DNA of 64,000 nucleotides. Source: JAYUDN01 sp043769645. Lineage in GTDB: Bacteria > Patescibacteriota > Gracilibacteria > BD1-5 > UBA2023. Both the position numbers and the translations under genes were made by a program. This document shows positions 50,382 through 61,277 of the stretch, in pieces. Where the stretch lies: assembly GCA_043769645.1 (NCBI GenBank), contig JAYVJC010000042.1, positions 1 to 64,000 of the forward strand, in the 5' to 3' direction. The notes under the pieces are model-generated. The model saw only the letters and a list, made by a program, of their open reading frames with translations. It searched no databases and had not been told where the DNA came from. How positions within the stretch are numbered: position 1 is the first letter of the stretch; every line of letters starts with the position of its first letter.

Positions 50382-51767
50382 TTAGCATCCCTTACTTTTC
50401 AGCCATTCGACAAGGGTATCCAGTTTGACCACCTCCTGTTCTCCAGTATCTCGATCTCGTACGGTGACTTGTCCTTGGTTATAGTTCTCAGGTTCGACGC
50501 AGATGGAAAATGGGATACCGATCTCATCCGCTCGCTGATAGCGTTTCCCGATCGTTCCTGCTTCATCATACTCAGAGACAAAATGAGGCGAGAGGAGATC
50601 ATAGAGCGCATTGGCCTCGGGGGCAAATTTCTTCACGAGTGGAAAGATCCCTACCTTAATGGGTGCGACCTGAGGCGCGAATCGCATCACGACCTTCGAA
50701 GTTCCCTCTTCTCCTGGAACTTCATCATACGCGTCACACATCGCCGCGAGGGTAAGGCGAGAGAGTCCAATCGAGGGTTCGATGACATAGGGGATATATT
50801 TCTCGTTCGTGAATGGGTCGAAGTACGAGAGATCCGCCTTCGAAAGTTCCATATGTGCCTTGAGATCGTAGTCAGTTCTATTGGCAAGTGTCGAGATCTC
50901 TCCCCAACCAAATGGAAAAAGGTATTCGAAATCTCAGGCTCGTTTCGAATAGTGTGGAAGTCCTTCTTTCGGGATTTCGACAAATCGGACTTTTTCAGGA
51001 GTGAATCCGAGCACTTCCGTGAAAAATTTCCCTTCGTCGAGGAGCCACGTCTCGAAGAGCTCGGCATCCGTTCCGGGCTTACAGAAATATTCGATCTCGA
51101 TCTGCTCGAATTCTCGAGTACGGAAGATGAAGTTCTTCGGAGTGATCTCATTGCGAAATGCTTTTCCACACTGCGCGACACCGAAAGGGATCTTCTTGCG
51201 AGAACTTCGTGCGATATTTGGGAAATTTACAAAGATTCATTGAGCGGTCTCAGGCCGAAGATAGACAAGCGCAGTGGCATCTTCCGTCACTCCCTGATGG
51301 GTCGAGAGCATGAGGTTGAATCGTTTAACCTCTCCCCAGTTCTTCGCACCACAGTTCGGACAAGCGAGATATCCGAGAGTATTGAAGCTATTGAGATCCT
51401 CGAGTGAGGTCTTGTCACCTGCCCAATTCGCAGGAACAGGAAATTTGGTATCTTTTTCGAGTGCTTCCTCAATCAACTTATCTGCACGATGACGCGTATG
51501 ACATTCCTTACATTCCATGAGAGGATCAGAGAAGGATCCGACGTGACCCGATGCTACCCACGTCTGTGGGTTCATCATAATCGCCGCATCGAGGAGGACC
51601 ATATCCTTTCGTTTCTGGACGAATTCTCGAATCCAAAGATTTTTGATATTTTCCTTCAGGAGGGCTCCAAGTGGACCATAATCCCACGAGTTTGCGAGGC
51701 CTCAGTAGATTTCAGAACCTTGGTAGACGAATCCCTTGGTTTTCGCGAAGGTGACGAGTGTGGACAT
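50382..51767 (-). CDS. glyS: Glycyl-tRNA synthetase (class II, alpha2 type)
   Basis: 461 residues, normal length. Charges tRNA-Gly. Features: GFVYQGSEIYGGLANSWDYGP at the start (TGA Gly inside), zinc-like CKECHTRH and CPNCGAKN pairs, motif 2 FGVAQCGKAFRNEITPKNFI, motif 3 near VVMRFAPQVAPIKVGIFPL and an anticodon domain. In this organism the enzyme must also charge the tRNA that reads UGA; that tRNA (anticodon UCA) is not in the window. Confidence 0.96.
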
Positions 51768-51789
51768 TTCCATAAGGGTGAGGGTTACA

Positions 51790-51885
51790 AGTTATAAAGT
51801 TTTAAAGTTGGGATCGGATTTCCCCCTTGATAAAGGGGGGTAAGGGGGATTTGGATTTTGTCATTCTGAAGTTGTTTCTGGATCT
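51790..51885. repeat. Palindromic repeat TTCCCCCTTGATAAAGGGGG type
   Basis: TTCCCCCTTGATAAAGGGGG followed by GTAAGGGGGATTT, a dispersed palindromic unit. A shorter version, TCCCCCTTGATAAACGGT, lies in frame inside recG at about 54228-54246. Confidence 0.75.
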
Positions 51886-51889
51886 TCGA

Positions 51890-52153
51890 TTATTTCTGGT
51901 TAACAAATATCCGCTTGAGCCATCCCATCGACAGTGTCGAGAGCGTGTAGCCGAGAGTTGGGATGATAGCATTCATAAGGGAGCGATCATTCCCAAGCGA
52001 CCAGAAAACAAGGATCATCACGAAATATGTCGTCATAATAATCCCAAGTCGGCGTTGCCACGAGGTTTCCCATTTTTTCTCAGCGTCCACTCGACTATTG
52101 CGAGCCTGGAGAAGCTCGATTTCTTGTTCGAGATGTTCGAGAGAATTCTGCAT
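51890..52153 (-). CDS. Small coiled-coil, two-helix membrane protein
   Basis: 87 residues from the Met at 52153. A short coiled coil (NSLEHLEQEIELLQARNSRV), then two hydrophobic helices (GIIMTTYFVMILVFWSLG and NAIIPTLGYTLSTLSMG), basic C terminus. No family recognised. The longer frame upstream includes repeat sequence and is not used. Confidence 0.7.
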   Translation of the reverse strand: MQNSLEHLEQEIELLQARNSRVDAEKKWETSWQRRLGIIMTTYFVMILVFWSLGNDRSLMNAIIPTLGYTLSTLSMGWLKRIFVNQK

Positions 52154-52495
52154 ATTCAGAAACAAAAAAAGAACCCACAAAAAAGATTGTACTTTCTTGG
52201 GGTCCTTGTATTCGTAATTCGTAATTGATGAATTCGTAATTATTTGGACGGTTCCACCCAAGTTTTCTTTCTCGATACGCGTATAAGCTTGGAGGCCTAC
52301 GATATAAAAAAAGAACACTTTATCTGTCTCTCTTTCCTCCTCTAGACGCCACTCTAGATTCACGAGAAAAAGAATACTATGCCAAGTGTACAAAAAAGAG
52401 AAGAAAATGCAAAAAATATTTGCAAAGTAAGATAGATTGTGACACAATGATTAAGTCGTTTCAAAAAAACATTTATTTCCCTCATCTTCACTCAT

Positions 52496-52810
52496 ATGGC
52501 TATAGATATTCGTACTCACACTGAAAGTCTCTCCCATAAGAGTAAGACTGAACTTGCTAGTTTTGCACAAACCCGAGTTTCCACAGCAGTCAATATGGTG
52601 TTAAATCCGATTCGGTACACTGTAAACAAAGAAGATACTGTGACTTCAGTTTCTAGTATTTTAGGAATTAGTCCTTCTGTCCTTCAGCAGAACCTTCTTC
52701 TATGAGTAAGAGCTTGAATGGAACTGACCTATGACGGAGTTGAGGTTCGAATAGCTTCAGGGACTCATTTCGCTGCCGCGAGTAATACATCATACGCTCT
52801 TGCGGCATAA
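52496..52810 (+). CDS. LysM-like small protein
   Basis: 104 residues, no signal peptide. RYTVNKEDTVTSVSSILGIS plus PSVLQQNLLLG resembles a LysM fold (YTVxxxDT, then SxxxLxxxNL). It may bind peptidoglycan or glycan if exported, but no export signal is seen. Two TGA glycines. The next gene begins 21 bases later. Confidence 0.6.
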
Positions 52811-52831
52811 TTAATTTATAACTTGTCAAAT

Positions 52832-53209
52832 ATGCCAGAAAAATCTAAAGAAATACCCTACATTACACGAGATGTCCCAGAAGAACCTTACGAGGTTTTT
52901 AAAGATCCGAAAATTATTCAGCATATTCACGCTAGTATGATTCAGGCAGGTATTCCTAAAGAACAAGTATTTGTTGCAAGTTATAGATCAGGAACTATAT
53001 CGATATCTTTAAAGGGGCTTGGGCAGATAAGTTTTGATCTCAACACCCACTATATAAAATCAGGTTGATGAATACAATTCACACCTGTCTGAATTGAAAG
53101 AATAAAATTAGAGTATAAAAAAAATAAACTAATATCAGATAGCTTACCTCGAAAAACGGCTCAGCTTGAACTCGATAAGCTATCTCAAGAAATTCTCACT
53201 ACCGCCTAA
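52832..53209 (+). CDS. Hypothetical protein
   Basis: 125 residues, MPEKSKEIPYITRDVPEEPY at the start; a beta-like middle (VFVASYRSGTISISLKGLGQ) and a helical end. TGA glycines at KSGGG and PVG. Co-directional with the LysM-like gene and followed by a terminator. No family recognised. Confidence 0.6.
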
Positions 53210-53225
53210 CTGGCGGTTTTATTTT
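53201..53225 (+). terminator. Terminator ACCGCC/GGCGGT
   Basis: Stem ACCGCC / GGCGGT with a 5-base loop and TTTTATTTT, overlapping the end of the preceding gene. Confidence 0.85.
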
Positions 53226-53250
53226 GCATTTTGAATTTTTCATTTTGCAT

Positions 53251-53256
53251 TATAAT
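53251..53256 (+). promoter_or_regulatory. -10 box of recG
   Basis: TATAAT six bases before the ATG at 53263, consistent with a leaderless transcript. Confidence 0.5.
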
Positions 53257-53262
53257 ACACGT

Positions 53263-55578
53263 ATGCAAATCACCAAGTCCCTCCTCCATACGACCGATGC
53301 GTACATCAAGAAGCTTCGCGAAGCCGGTATAGAAAGCGTGACTGACTTTCTCTCCCTCTTTCCTCGAGGGTACGAGGACAAGAGCGAAGTTATCGAGCAG
53401 TTCTCACTCCTGAATGTTCAAGAAAAGCAGGTCGTGAAGTGCAAGATCGAGCTCCTCACCGAAGAGCAGACTCGCAACAAGAAGCTGCTGATTAAGGCAG
53501 TTCTCACGGATCGGGATGGAATACACGCCGAAGCTGTGTGGTGGAATCGTCGTATGCTCCTGACACAATACTCTCAGTGAGATATCGTCCTCATCTACGG
53601 GCAGCCGAAATACGACTATGGGAGGCTTTCATTCAACTCGTCAGATATCGAACACTATCGAGAAAAGCGTCGAGAAATCGTCCCGATCTACAGTGATGTG
53701 AACTATATACCGGGGACTTGGATTCGAGAAAAAATGCTTTTTCTCAAGAATTTTATCGAAGAAATCCCTGATACCATCCCTCGAGAAATACGCTTGAAGA
53801 AGTGACTTTCACCACGTACGACGAATATTCGCAATATTCATTTCCCACAGAGTATCGAAGATTTTGACCGAGCAAGAACCGAGCTCGGATATGAGGAACT
53901 CTTTCACTTCCAGATGGTCGGTGTGGAAAAGAAGTATTCGATGATGGCGAATTCGGAGTGACTGGCACCAGCCACCCCACTCGATACGGACCTCATCAAA
54001 TCTCTCATTGCGGATCTCCCCTTTCCCCTTACGAATAAGCAGAAAATCGTCCTCTTCCAAATCCTCAAGGATATGGAAAAGCCGCACGCGATGGCCCGCC
54101 TCCTTCAAGGAGATGTCGGAACGGGGAAAACGGTGGTCGCCATGATCGCCGCGATACATATTATCAAGAGTCAAAACCTCATCCCTCATCTTTGAGAACC
54201 AGGTTCATACGATTTGAAATCTGAATTCTCCCCCTTGATAAACGGTACTGAGAGTGAGGTACAAGTCGCCATCATGGCTCCGACGGAAATCCTCGCCCGA
54301 CAGCACTTCGCTGGGAATGAGGCGTGGCTGATGAAGTGGTGAATCCGATCAGATCTCCTCGTCGGCTCTCTCACTCCTCGGATGAAAGAGGACGCACGAG
54401 AACGACTGAGAAGTGGACAGACCGATATCGTCTTCGGAACCCATGCCCTCATCCAGGACTCAGTCCAATTCGCTCGTCTCGGCTTCGTCGTGGTCGATGA
54501 ACAGCACCGATTCGGCGTCGAACAGCGAAAGGCACTCGAAGAGTATTGTAGTTCTCAAGTAATCAAGTTATCAAGTAATCAAGAATGAGAATGAGCTAAT
54601 AAAGAACTTGAAAACTTGAAAACTTGAAAACTTTCTCAAAAATCGATCCTCCCCCACCGTCTCAATATGTCCGCAACACCTATTCCTCGGACCCTGGCTC
54701 TGACAATCTACGGTGACCAGGATGTCTCGGTTCTCGATGAGTACCCGGTCGGTCGCAAGCCGATCCATACTCGAGTCGTTCGAGAAGATCAGCGAATCGA
54801 GATGTATCGGTTCATCGAAGAACAAGTCAGAGAAGGAAGACAAGTATACTGGATTTCTCCATTGGTAGATGGTTTAAAAAAGCAAAATATAGCACCTGAT
54901 GAAGGAAAGAAAAATAGGGGTTCGGGGATGAAAACTGTCTGAGAACGAAAAGAGAATGATATCTGATGAGCGGAGCGAACGAGTTTTTTCACCCCCGAGA
55001 CTTTTGATACTTTTGGTCTCAAAAGTATATCAAATAGCTGATGAAATGAATCTAAAGAAGATATCGCCTCTGCCGTCGAAATGCAGATTACACTTTCTGC
55101 TATCTTTCCGAAGCTCACCATCGGACTCATCCATGGGAAAATGAGTGGGAAAGAGAAAGATCGGGTGATGCAAGAGTTCTATGAAAATAAGATCCATATC
55201 CTCTCCTCAACCTCGGTCGTCGAAGTCGGAGTAAATAATCCCAATGCGACGGTCATGTGTATCGAAGCAGCTGAAAGGTTTGGCCTCTCACAACTCCATC
55301 AGTTCCGAGGCCGAGTCGGTCGTGGAGAACACCAGTCCTACTGCTACCTCTTCACGACGAAAGAATACAAAACTGACCGACTTCGAGCGATGGAGCAAAC
55401 CAACGACGGCTTCGAGCTCGCTGAGATTGACCTCGAACTTCGCGGTCCGGGTGAGGTATATGGAGTCCGCCAGTCAGGAGTTCCAGACTTCCACTTCGCC
55501 GATCTTCGAGATGTCAATCTTATCTCAGAAATACAAGAAGATATAGAAGAGTGGATGAAATGAAAAAAGAATTTGTAA
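53263..55578 (+). CDS. recG: ATP-dependent DNA helicase RecG with three in-frame insertions
   Basis: 771 residues. Branched-DNA translocase for fork reversal and recombination. Wedge/OB domain first, then motif I LLQGDVGTGKTVVAMIAA, Ia APTEILARQHF, II VVVDEQHRFGVEQRKAL, III NMSATPIPRTLAL, and IV-VI STSVVEVGVNNPNATVM and HQFRGRVGRGEHQSYCYLF. All motifs intact. Extra in-frame segments lie after SQNLIPH (about 54193-54250), after LEEYC (about 54550-54650) and after LVDGLKK (about 54885-55075). They contain TGA glycines and repeat sequence found elsewhere. Each falls in a loop between motifs, so the helicase may still work. Confidence 0.93.
54193..54250 (+). repeat. In-frame repeat insertion 1 in recG
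   Basis: Contains TTCTCCCCCTTGATAAAC, related to the palindromic repeat at 51820. Encodes GSYDLKSEFSPLINGTESE. Confidence 0.65.
54550..54650 (+). repeat. In-frame repeat insertion 2 in recG
   Basis: Tandem TTGAAAACTTGAAAACTTG and TCAAGTAATCAAGTTATCAA, the same words as the intergenic repeats near 12890 and 41690. Encodes SSQVIKLSSNQEGEGANK and more. The frame is kept between DEQHRFG and NMSATPIPRT. Confidence 0.85.
54885..55075 (+). repeat. In-frame repeat insertion 3 in recG
   Basis: Contains GAGCGGAGCGAACGAG and the palindrome ATACTTTTGGTCTCAAAAGTAT. Encodes KTVGERKENDIGGAERTSFF and about 40 more residues before EMQITLSAIFPKL. Five TGA codons in this stretch would each be a stop in the standard code. 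Confidence 0.8.
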
Positions 55579-55615
55579 TATATTTATTATTCAATAATAT
55601 AGAGTTTGACAAATT

Positions 55616-56092
55616 ATGAATACTGCATATGTAATTAACATCCTCCCAAAGCAGAAACTGAAAGAAATTGAGAAAGCAAGTAAAAAAGTTGTAAAACTCA
55701 TAGAGGCTATACGAGTAAATATTGCCCCCATTTTTTTAGCAGAGGAAGGAAAATGACGTTTGCATACGCGATATTTAAAGCAGAGAAAAGATAAAGTATG
55801 GGGAGCCCTTGAGGAAATTGGAATAATATTTAAACAACTGAGTGAAAGCCCAAATATTCAAATGGTGCTCATTGAACAAGTACTGAGAATATTGATTGTT
55901 ACACGATGAGATGTTGAAAATATCCTGGAATGATCTGTGGTGAGCTCAAAAGCTAAGCAATTAGTAGAACAACAATCTCGGCAAAGAGATCTAAGCTGAA
56001 CCTTATTAGTTATGGAAATTATTCATGAATCTTGAATATCAATAAAAGGTCTTGAAAGATTCATTACGGTAACTTCAAGAAGAATTTGATAA
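55616..56092 (+). CDS. Hypothetical helical protein
   Basis: 158 residues, MNTAYVINILPKQKLKEIEK at the start, then Leu/Ile/Lys-rich helices (LEEIGIIFKQLSESPN, VLIEQVLRILIVTRG). Six TGA glycines. Located 10 bases before the large coiled-coil gene, likely one operon. No family recognised. Confidence 0.6.
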
Positions 56093-56102
56093 TAAACTTA
56101 CT

Positions 56103-58304
56103 ATGAAAAGACTCGGACTCGTTGCCCACCCTACTCCAATCGAGCAAAAATATACTCAAGCCATAGACGAAATACAACGTCGTATCATTGAAAATCCTCT
56201 CTTTGAAAAAAATCTAGAAACACCTCGTGATGCCTCGATACTCCTAGATAAAATAGTTCGATTTTTCTATTATGAAAATACCGATTATCTCACTGAAGAT
56301 ATTGACTTTAAAAATTTGATTTTAGAGGCTCTTTCAGAACTCCATGCTTTCCTTAGTAAAAGCTGACTCGATAGCATATTTCGAATGTATGCGAATTTTG
56401 AAACTTCTGGAGAAATCACCTCAAACATAATCTACGAAAAATCTAAAGAGCTTTTCGCAACAATCTGAAAAAATGATCTTCCTATGTTCCTCAGTATTCT
56501 GTTCAGCCCTTTCGAAACACTCGCTGGATACCGTGAAGAGAATACTCATGGAAGTAAAAAACTACAAGAATTCTCTGCATATTGAAAAATTCTTTGAAGA
56601 TGACTCCTCTATCCGGAACATAGAGTGGCTGGTATAACTCGACCAGCTCCTTGAATTGCTGCACTTACATCACTTTTATGTAAAGAACCAGAAGTATCGA
56701 CTATAATTTGAAAGATTTCTTTTGAAGTTCATGGAGTTACTAGTTGATCCTCCCTAGCCCCTTGATCAAATATTATTCCATTATCATGAAGCATTAGTAC
56801 TGGAAAGATCATACGATTAGTCCCTAATAGAATTTGAAAAGGTTTAGAGAAAAACGCCGAAGTCGTCGAGGAGAGTAAAACTACCTCAAATAATCCAGAA
56901 AGTGAAAATTTAGATGTATGAGAAGACAAACCAAGCGAAGCAGTAATTGGTAGAATTCGTAGGAGAGAAAACGATAGGGAAATTCGAATCGGAAAAGAAG
57001 AAAATAGAGAACAACAGAAGAACCAAGAATGGTATGTTACGGAACTCGAAAAGCTCAGAGGACTGAGAACTTTTCTCCACCAACGATTTGAGGAACTCAG
57101 AAATCATCTCCTGGAACACGTACCCTATGTTGAAGAGGTACTTAATTATATTAGACTTATTGATCGACTCAATGAGAAATGATATGAAGTGAAAAGCCTT
57201 GGAGTGAGTGGAGTACGTGAAGAGGTTTCGCGAAAAATAAGTGATTATGAAAACCTCATTTCACAACTAAATAAGATAAATATTAAGCTATTGCAAGATA
57301 TAACTTCCTTGCAGGACTCTCTTCCAAGTGCCACTGAACTCGAGCAAAAGAAACTCAGTCGGAGATTAGTAAAGTTACAATCAAAACTAGACAGAGGTAT
57401 ACGAGATGTCACTGCTTATGAAAGAGAAGTTGTAGTCCGAAAAACAGAAGCTCAAGAGCTTTTTTCTCATATTGTATGATATAGACTTCCTACCTTACCA
57501 AATAGAGAGCAGTTCTCTCTCGCCTTTCATCATTCACTCAAAGCTGAAGAGCTCTACTCTGCGCCTGATTTCATCCCAGAAACTCCAGTCACACACGAAT
57601 GGATTGATGCGAATGTTATTCCACTTTTTGTTTCAATATTGGGTACTCATCTCCATGAATATCATGGGGTCAATATAAGGGATCTCTATGAGCTTATGGG
57701 AAAAATTGATGAGCTACCAGAAATACACAATAACGAAGTTCGGCTGCCAGATACTGATGGTATAACTCAGAAAAAAGTAAGCGATTTTTTTACAATGCTC
57801 ATACCTATAATACCAAATGAGTATTTAACTGAACTTCCGAATCTTCCTACGATTATTACTCCAGAGTGAATTTCACCAGAGGTATTATCAAAAGTTAAAT
57901 TACCAAAAGTCAAAAAGACCCATCGAGAAATACGAAAGGCAGTAAGTTTCAAAAAAGCTAGAATAGAAAAAGAACGTAAAGCTTTAATAGAAAAATTGCA
58001 TTCTATCGAGGAAAGCCTTAAGGAGTATGAACGATACTGGAAAGAACGTTTGAAACAAAACTTGAGAACTCGAAGTCGATATATCGCAGATATAGAAAAA
58101 TTGGATTCTCAGGTACGAATGAGTATATGACGTCCAACTAAAACAAAAGATGAGCTCGAAAAATTAATCGATGCCTCTAATACTGAAGTGGAGAATACTC
58201 AAATGCTGATACATGAATGAGGTCTAAATACTGATGAAATATGATATAAGAAACTTCTAGATGAACGATCTAGAATGTCTGGGAAAGTAAAAAGGGTTAA
58301 ATAA
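56103..58304 (+). CDS. Large coiled-coil hypothetical protein
   Basis: 733 residues. N-terminal helical domain (MKRLGLVAHPTPIEQKYTQA), a Ser/Gly/Thr/Pro-rich middle (ITRPAPGIAALTSLL), then a long coiled coil from about residue 270 to 455 (NREQQKNQEWYVTELEKLRG and SEQKKLSRRLVKLQSKLDRG-like heptads), and a second coiled coil near the end (RIEKERKALIEKLHSIEESL). About 17 TGA glycines. No signal peptide. Structural or DNA-associated role possible; unassigned. Confidence 0.65.
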
Positions 58305-58327
58305 AATTGGTTTTCTAGTAATTTCGG

Positions 58328-58333
58328 TATGAT
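58328..58333 (+). promoter_or_regulatory. -10 box of the O-methyltransferase gene
   Basis: TATGAT six bases before ATG 58340, the same spacing as for recG and pilB. Confidence 0.4.
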
Positions 58334-58339
58334 AATTTT

Positions 58340-58975
58340 ATGTCGCCCTCCATTACCACCTACATAAAAAATCTCAAAGCTTTCGGACTTGCCAGAAAGA
58401 TCCCCAATATTTCTGAAGAAAATGCGGAGTTTATCAAAAATCTGATTCGTGAGCAAAAACCTCACCATATCCTCGAGATCGGCACGGCGAATGGATATTC
58501 TACGCTCTGCTTCGCACAAGCTGTAATGAGTGATGAGGCATGAGTTATGAGTTCGGTCGAACTACAACTGAAAACTCTAAACTCTCAACTCACAACTGAC
58601 ATCACCACCATCGAATCTGCCTGGAACGCTCATATAGAAGCCGTAGAGCACTTCAAGAACTGTAAAATCAAACATATCCATGCCATCTTGGGGGATGCAA
58701 AGGCCGTCATACCGAGCCTTCAGGATGATTATTTTGACTTCGTATATATCGATGCGATGAAGCGTGAGTATCTTGACTATCTGGTCCTCGCGCTCCCGAA
58801 AATGACACAGAATGCTCTCATAGTAATCGATGATGTAGAGAAATTTCGCGATAAGATGGAAAATCTCTTTACATGGCTTGACTCCCGAGGCATAACCTAT
58901 AGAATAGAAAAAACAGATATCGATGATAGTATTATGATCCTCTATCGTCGAGATATCGGCATCAAGAGAATATAA
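58340..58975 (+). CDS. O-methyltransferase-like protein (catechol/caffeoyl-CoA type)
   Basis: 211 residues. AdoMet-binding HHILEIGTANGYSTLCFAQA (residues 48-67), AILGDAKAVIPSL, DFVYIDAMKREYLDYL and IVIDDVEKF fit class I O-methyltransferases of the YrrM type. Between the first strand and the Rossmann core, about 25 residues (SSVELQLKTLNSQLTTD) look like an inserted repeat: the DNA has ACTCTAAACTCTCAACTCAC and follows a TGA Gly. Substrate unknown. Confidence 0.85.
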
Positions 58976-58992
58976 TCTCTAACCTTGTTTTT

Positions 58993-59496
58993 ATGAATCC
59001 TTCCCTCTCAACTCTAGTTGTCGCTACTACGCTCGGCTTCTGATCTATCTCGAGTCATGCATGAGAAGATATCGATACTCGGATACGTCTCCTTCCTCAA
59101 ACAATATGAACCTCGGAAGGAATCAAGTGAAAACCATTTCCCATTATTCCTACTGGGGGGAATTCTCACAAATGGGAACTTGGAAGCTGAGTTATAGAAG
59201 GTATAAATAGAAGTAATGAAGTCGAAAATTATAAGGAGGTTCTCTCAAATTCAAGAAAAGCACTTGCTTCCATACTTCCTGGAAATGCACTTATTTGGAA
59301 TCAAGATGCAGTACGAAGTCGGACAACCTATGTCGGATACGAAGTCTTCGATAATCGGTACCCAAAGATCAACATGAAGATCATGTTCGTACTCTACCGT
59401 CAGGCTCGGTTCAGTGAGTGAGCCTTGATCGATGGAGTGAGCGGTGCTCAGACCACGAAATGAGCAGGGATTCTTATAAATATCCCCATCAATTAA
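58993..59496 (+). CDS. Secreted hypothetical protein
   Basis: 167 residues. Signal-like start MNPSLSTLVVATTLGFGSIS with SHAGED as a possible cleavage region. Mature part includes TTYVGYEVFDNRYPKINMKI, then FVLYRQARFSEGALIDG. Seven TGA glycines. It follows the O-methyltransferase by 17 bases. No family recognised. Confidence 0.6.
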
Positions 59497-59639
59497 TCAA
59501 GTATAAGGACTAAATCCTATCAGATAGCCTTTGTACTTCTGCTTGCTTTTCAAGCATTTCTTCATAAAATGTCATCGTAAAAATAACAAAACTTGATGTT
59601 ATTCTTCATCATTCATTCTTAATTATTCATTTACTATAT

Positions 59640-59954
59640 ATGTCTCTCAAAATATCTAAAGATACTGAATTCGCGGCCAATATCGCTTCTGGAGTCACTC
59701 TAGTCGACTTCTGGGCAGAGTGGTGTGGTCCGTGTCAGATTATGCTTCCACGTCTGACTGAGCTCGCTTCCAAGATCGAAGGAAAGGCGACCGTCATGAA
59801 GCACGATGTCGACTCTGAGCCACAAACTCCGACGAGTTTCCGCATCATGAGCATCCCGACGATTATCGTCTTCAAAGATGGTCAACCGGTTGAAAAATTT
59901 ATCGGAGTTCAAGACGTCGCGACCCTCGAAGCAGCAATTGCAAAACACGTATAA
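59640..59954 (+). CDS. trxA: Thioredoxin
   Basis: 104 residues, normal length, no TGA. Active site TLVDFWAEWCGPCQIMLPRL; cis-Pro in MSIPTIIVFKDGQPVEKFIG. General dithiol reductant; electron donor for reductases and disulfide repair. Confidence 0.95.
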   Translation: MSLKISKDTEFAANIASGVTLVDFWAEWCGPCQIMLPRLTELASKIEGKATVMKHDVDSEPQTPTSFRIMSIPTIIVFKDGQPVEKFIGVQDVATLEAAIAKHV

Positions 59955-60036
59955 TTCCTAGCATAGAGACATAGTCATAGGTATAGGAAGATTCCTTTCT
60001 CTGTACTATGCCTATGTCCTTTTTTTATTTTATATT

Positions 60037-61143
60037 ATGGCGTTTGAATACTACTCAACCCTCCGTATAGAGCGAAATGCCTCTGCCGAGGAAATCAAGA
60101 AAGCATATCGAAAAAAAGCGATGGAATGTCATCCAGATCGACACGCTGGAGATAAGACCAAAGAGGCTGAATTCAAAAAGGTAAATGAGGCCTACTCAAC
60201 CCTCTCAGATAGTGCGAAGAAAGCCCAGTATGATCAATTCGGTTCGGCCGATGGAGGAGGCGGATTTGGTGGAGGTTTTTGAGGATTTCAATGAGGATTC
60301 GAAGGAGATATTTCAGATATTTTTTCTTCATTTTTCGGAGGAGGGACTCGTGGGGGATCTCGAAAACGAGCCGATATCGGAGAGGACATCGAGGTACGCC
60401 TTCGGATTTCTCTCGAAGATGCAATCCGTGGGACCAGTCGTGTCGTAGAGCTCAAGCGAAAATCCCCCTGTACAAGTTGCGGAGGCAATGGGGCAAAAAA
60501 TGGAACCGAAATCAAAACCTGTGATACCTGTCATGGATCAGGTCAGGTAAGACAGCGGATGCAGACAATGTTTGGGACTATCGAACAGGCAGTTGCCTGC
60601 CATATTTGTGGAGGTGCTGGGAAAATTATTTCTGAGAAGTGCAGTGACTGTCATGGGAAGGGATGGAAGGAATCCGTCATCAAAAAAGATATAGAAGTGC
60701 CCGCGGGTATCGAAAACGGTATGAGCATAAAAATCCGTGGTGAAGGACATGCCGGTCGAGATGGAAGTGGAGACCTCTACGTTGGATTTGAAATCCCGGA
60801 TCGAGAAGCCGGACTCGTACGAGATGGGGTCGATCTCCACTGTGAAGTACGTATCTCTCCTGCGGAAGCTACGCTTGGAAGTGAGCGATCCATCGATATT
60901 CCGATCATCGGCAAGAAAACGCTCCATATCAAGCCTGGAACGCAGAATGATACGGAAATCCTCTATAAACAAGAAGGGATTGATTCGGTAGAAAGAAAAG
61001 GAGTAAAGGGGCATCTCATCATCCATCTCATCATCGATATCTCCACAAAACTTACTGGGGAGGAAAAACAACTCTATGAAGCACTCCTCGTATGCCAAGG
61101 GAAGAAGATGGAAAAAGGATGGCTCGGGAACTTTTTCGGATAG
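60037..61143 (+). CDS. dnaJ: Chaperone DnaJ
   Basis: 368 residues. J domain with the HPD motif in ECHPDRHAGD (residues about 31-40); G/F region GGGGFGGGF-G-GFQ-G-GFEGD where two glycines are TGA; four zinc motifs CTSCGGNG, CDTCHGSG, CHICGGAG and CSDCHGKG; C-terminal substrate domain. Co-chaperone for DnaK. The TGA codons in the G/F region explain why a standard-code reading splits the gene. Neighbour of trxA. Confidence 0.96.
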
Positions 61144-61277
61144 ATTTTCACAAGTTCAAACCTATTTTACCTCGCTATCTCGAATGTTCACGTACTCCTA
61201 AAAATCAAACCTTTTAAAACTGGATGATTCGTCCCAGAGAATGACAAAGTAGTCATTTTACTCGAATAACTCAACAT

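Noticed and set aside
50469..51407. 312-codon plus-strand frame
   Set aside because: Antisense of glycyl-tRNA synthetase.
54940..55080. recG as a disrupted gene because of clustered TGA codons
   Set aside because: The frame resumes exactly at the next conserved motif and there is no TAA or TAG; read as Gly it is a continuous insertion.
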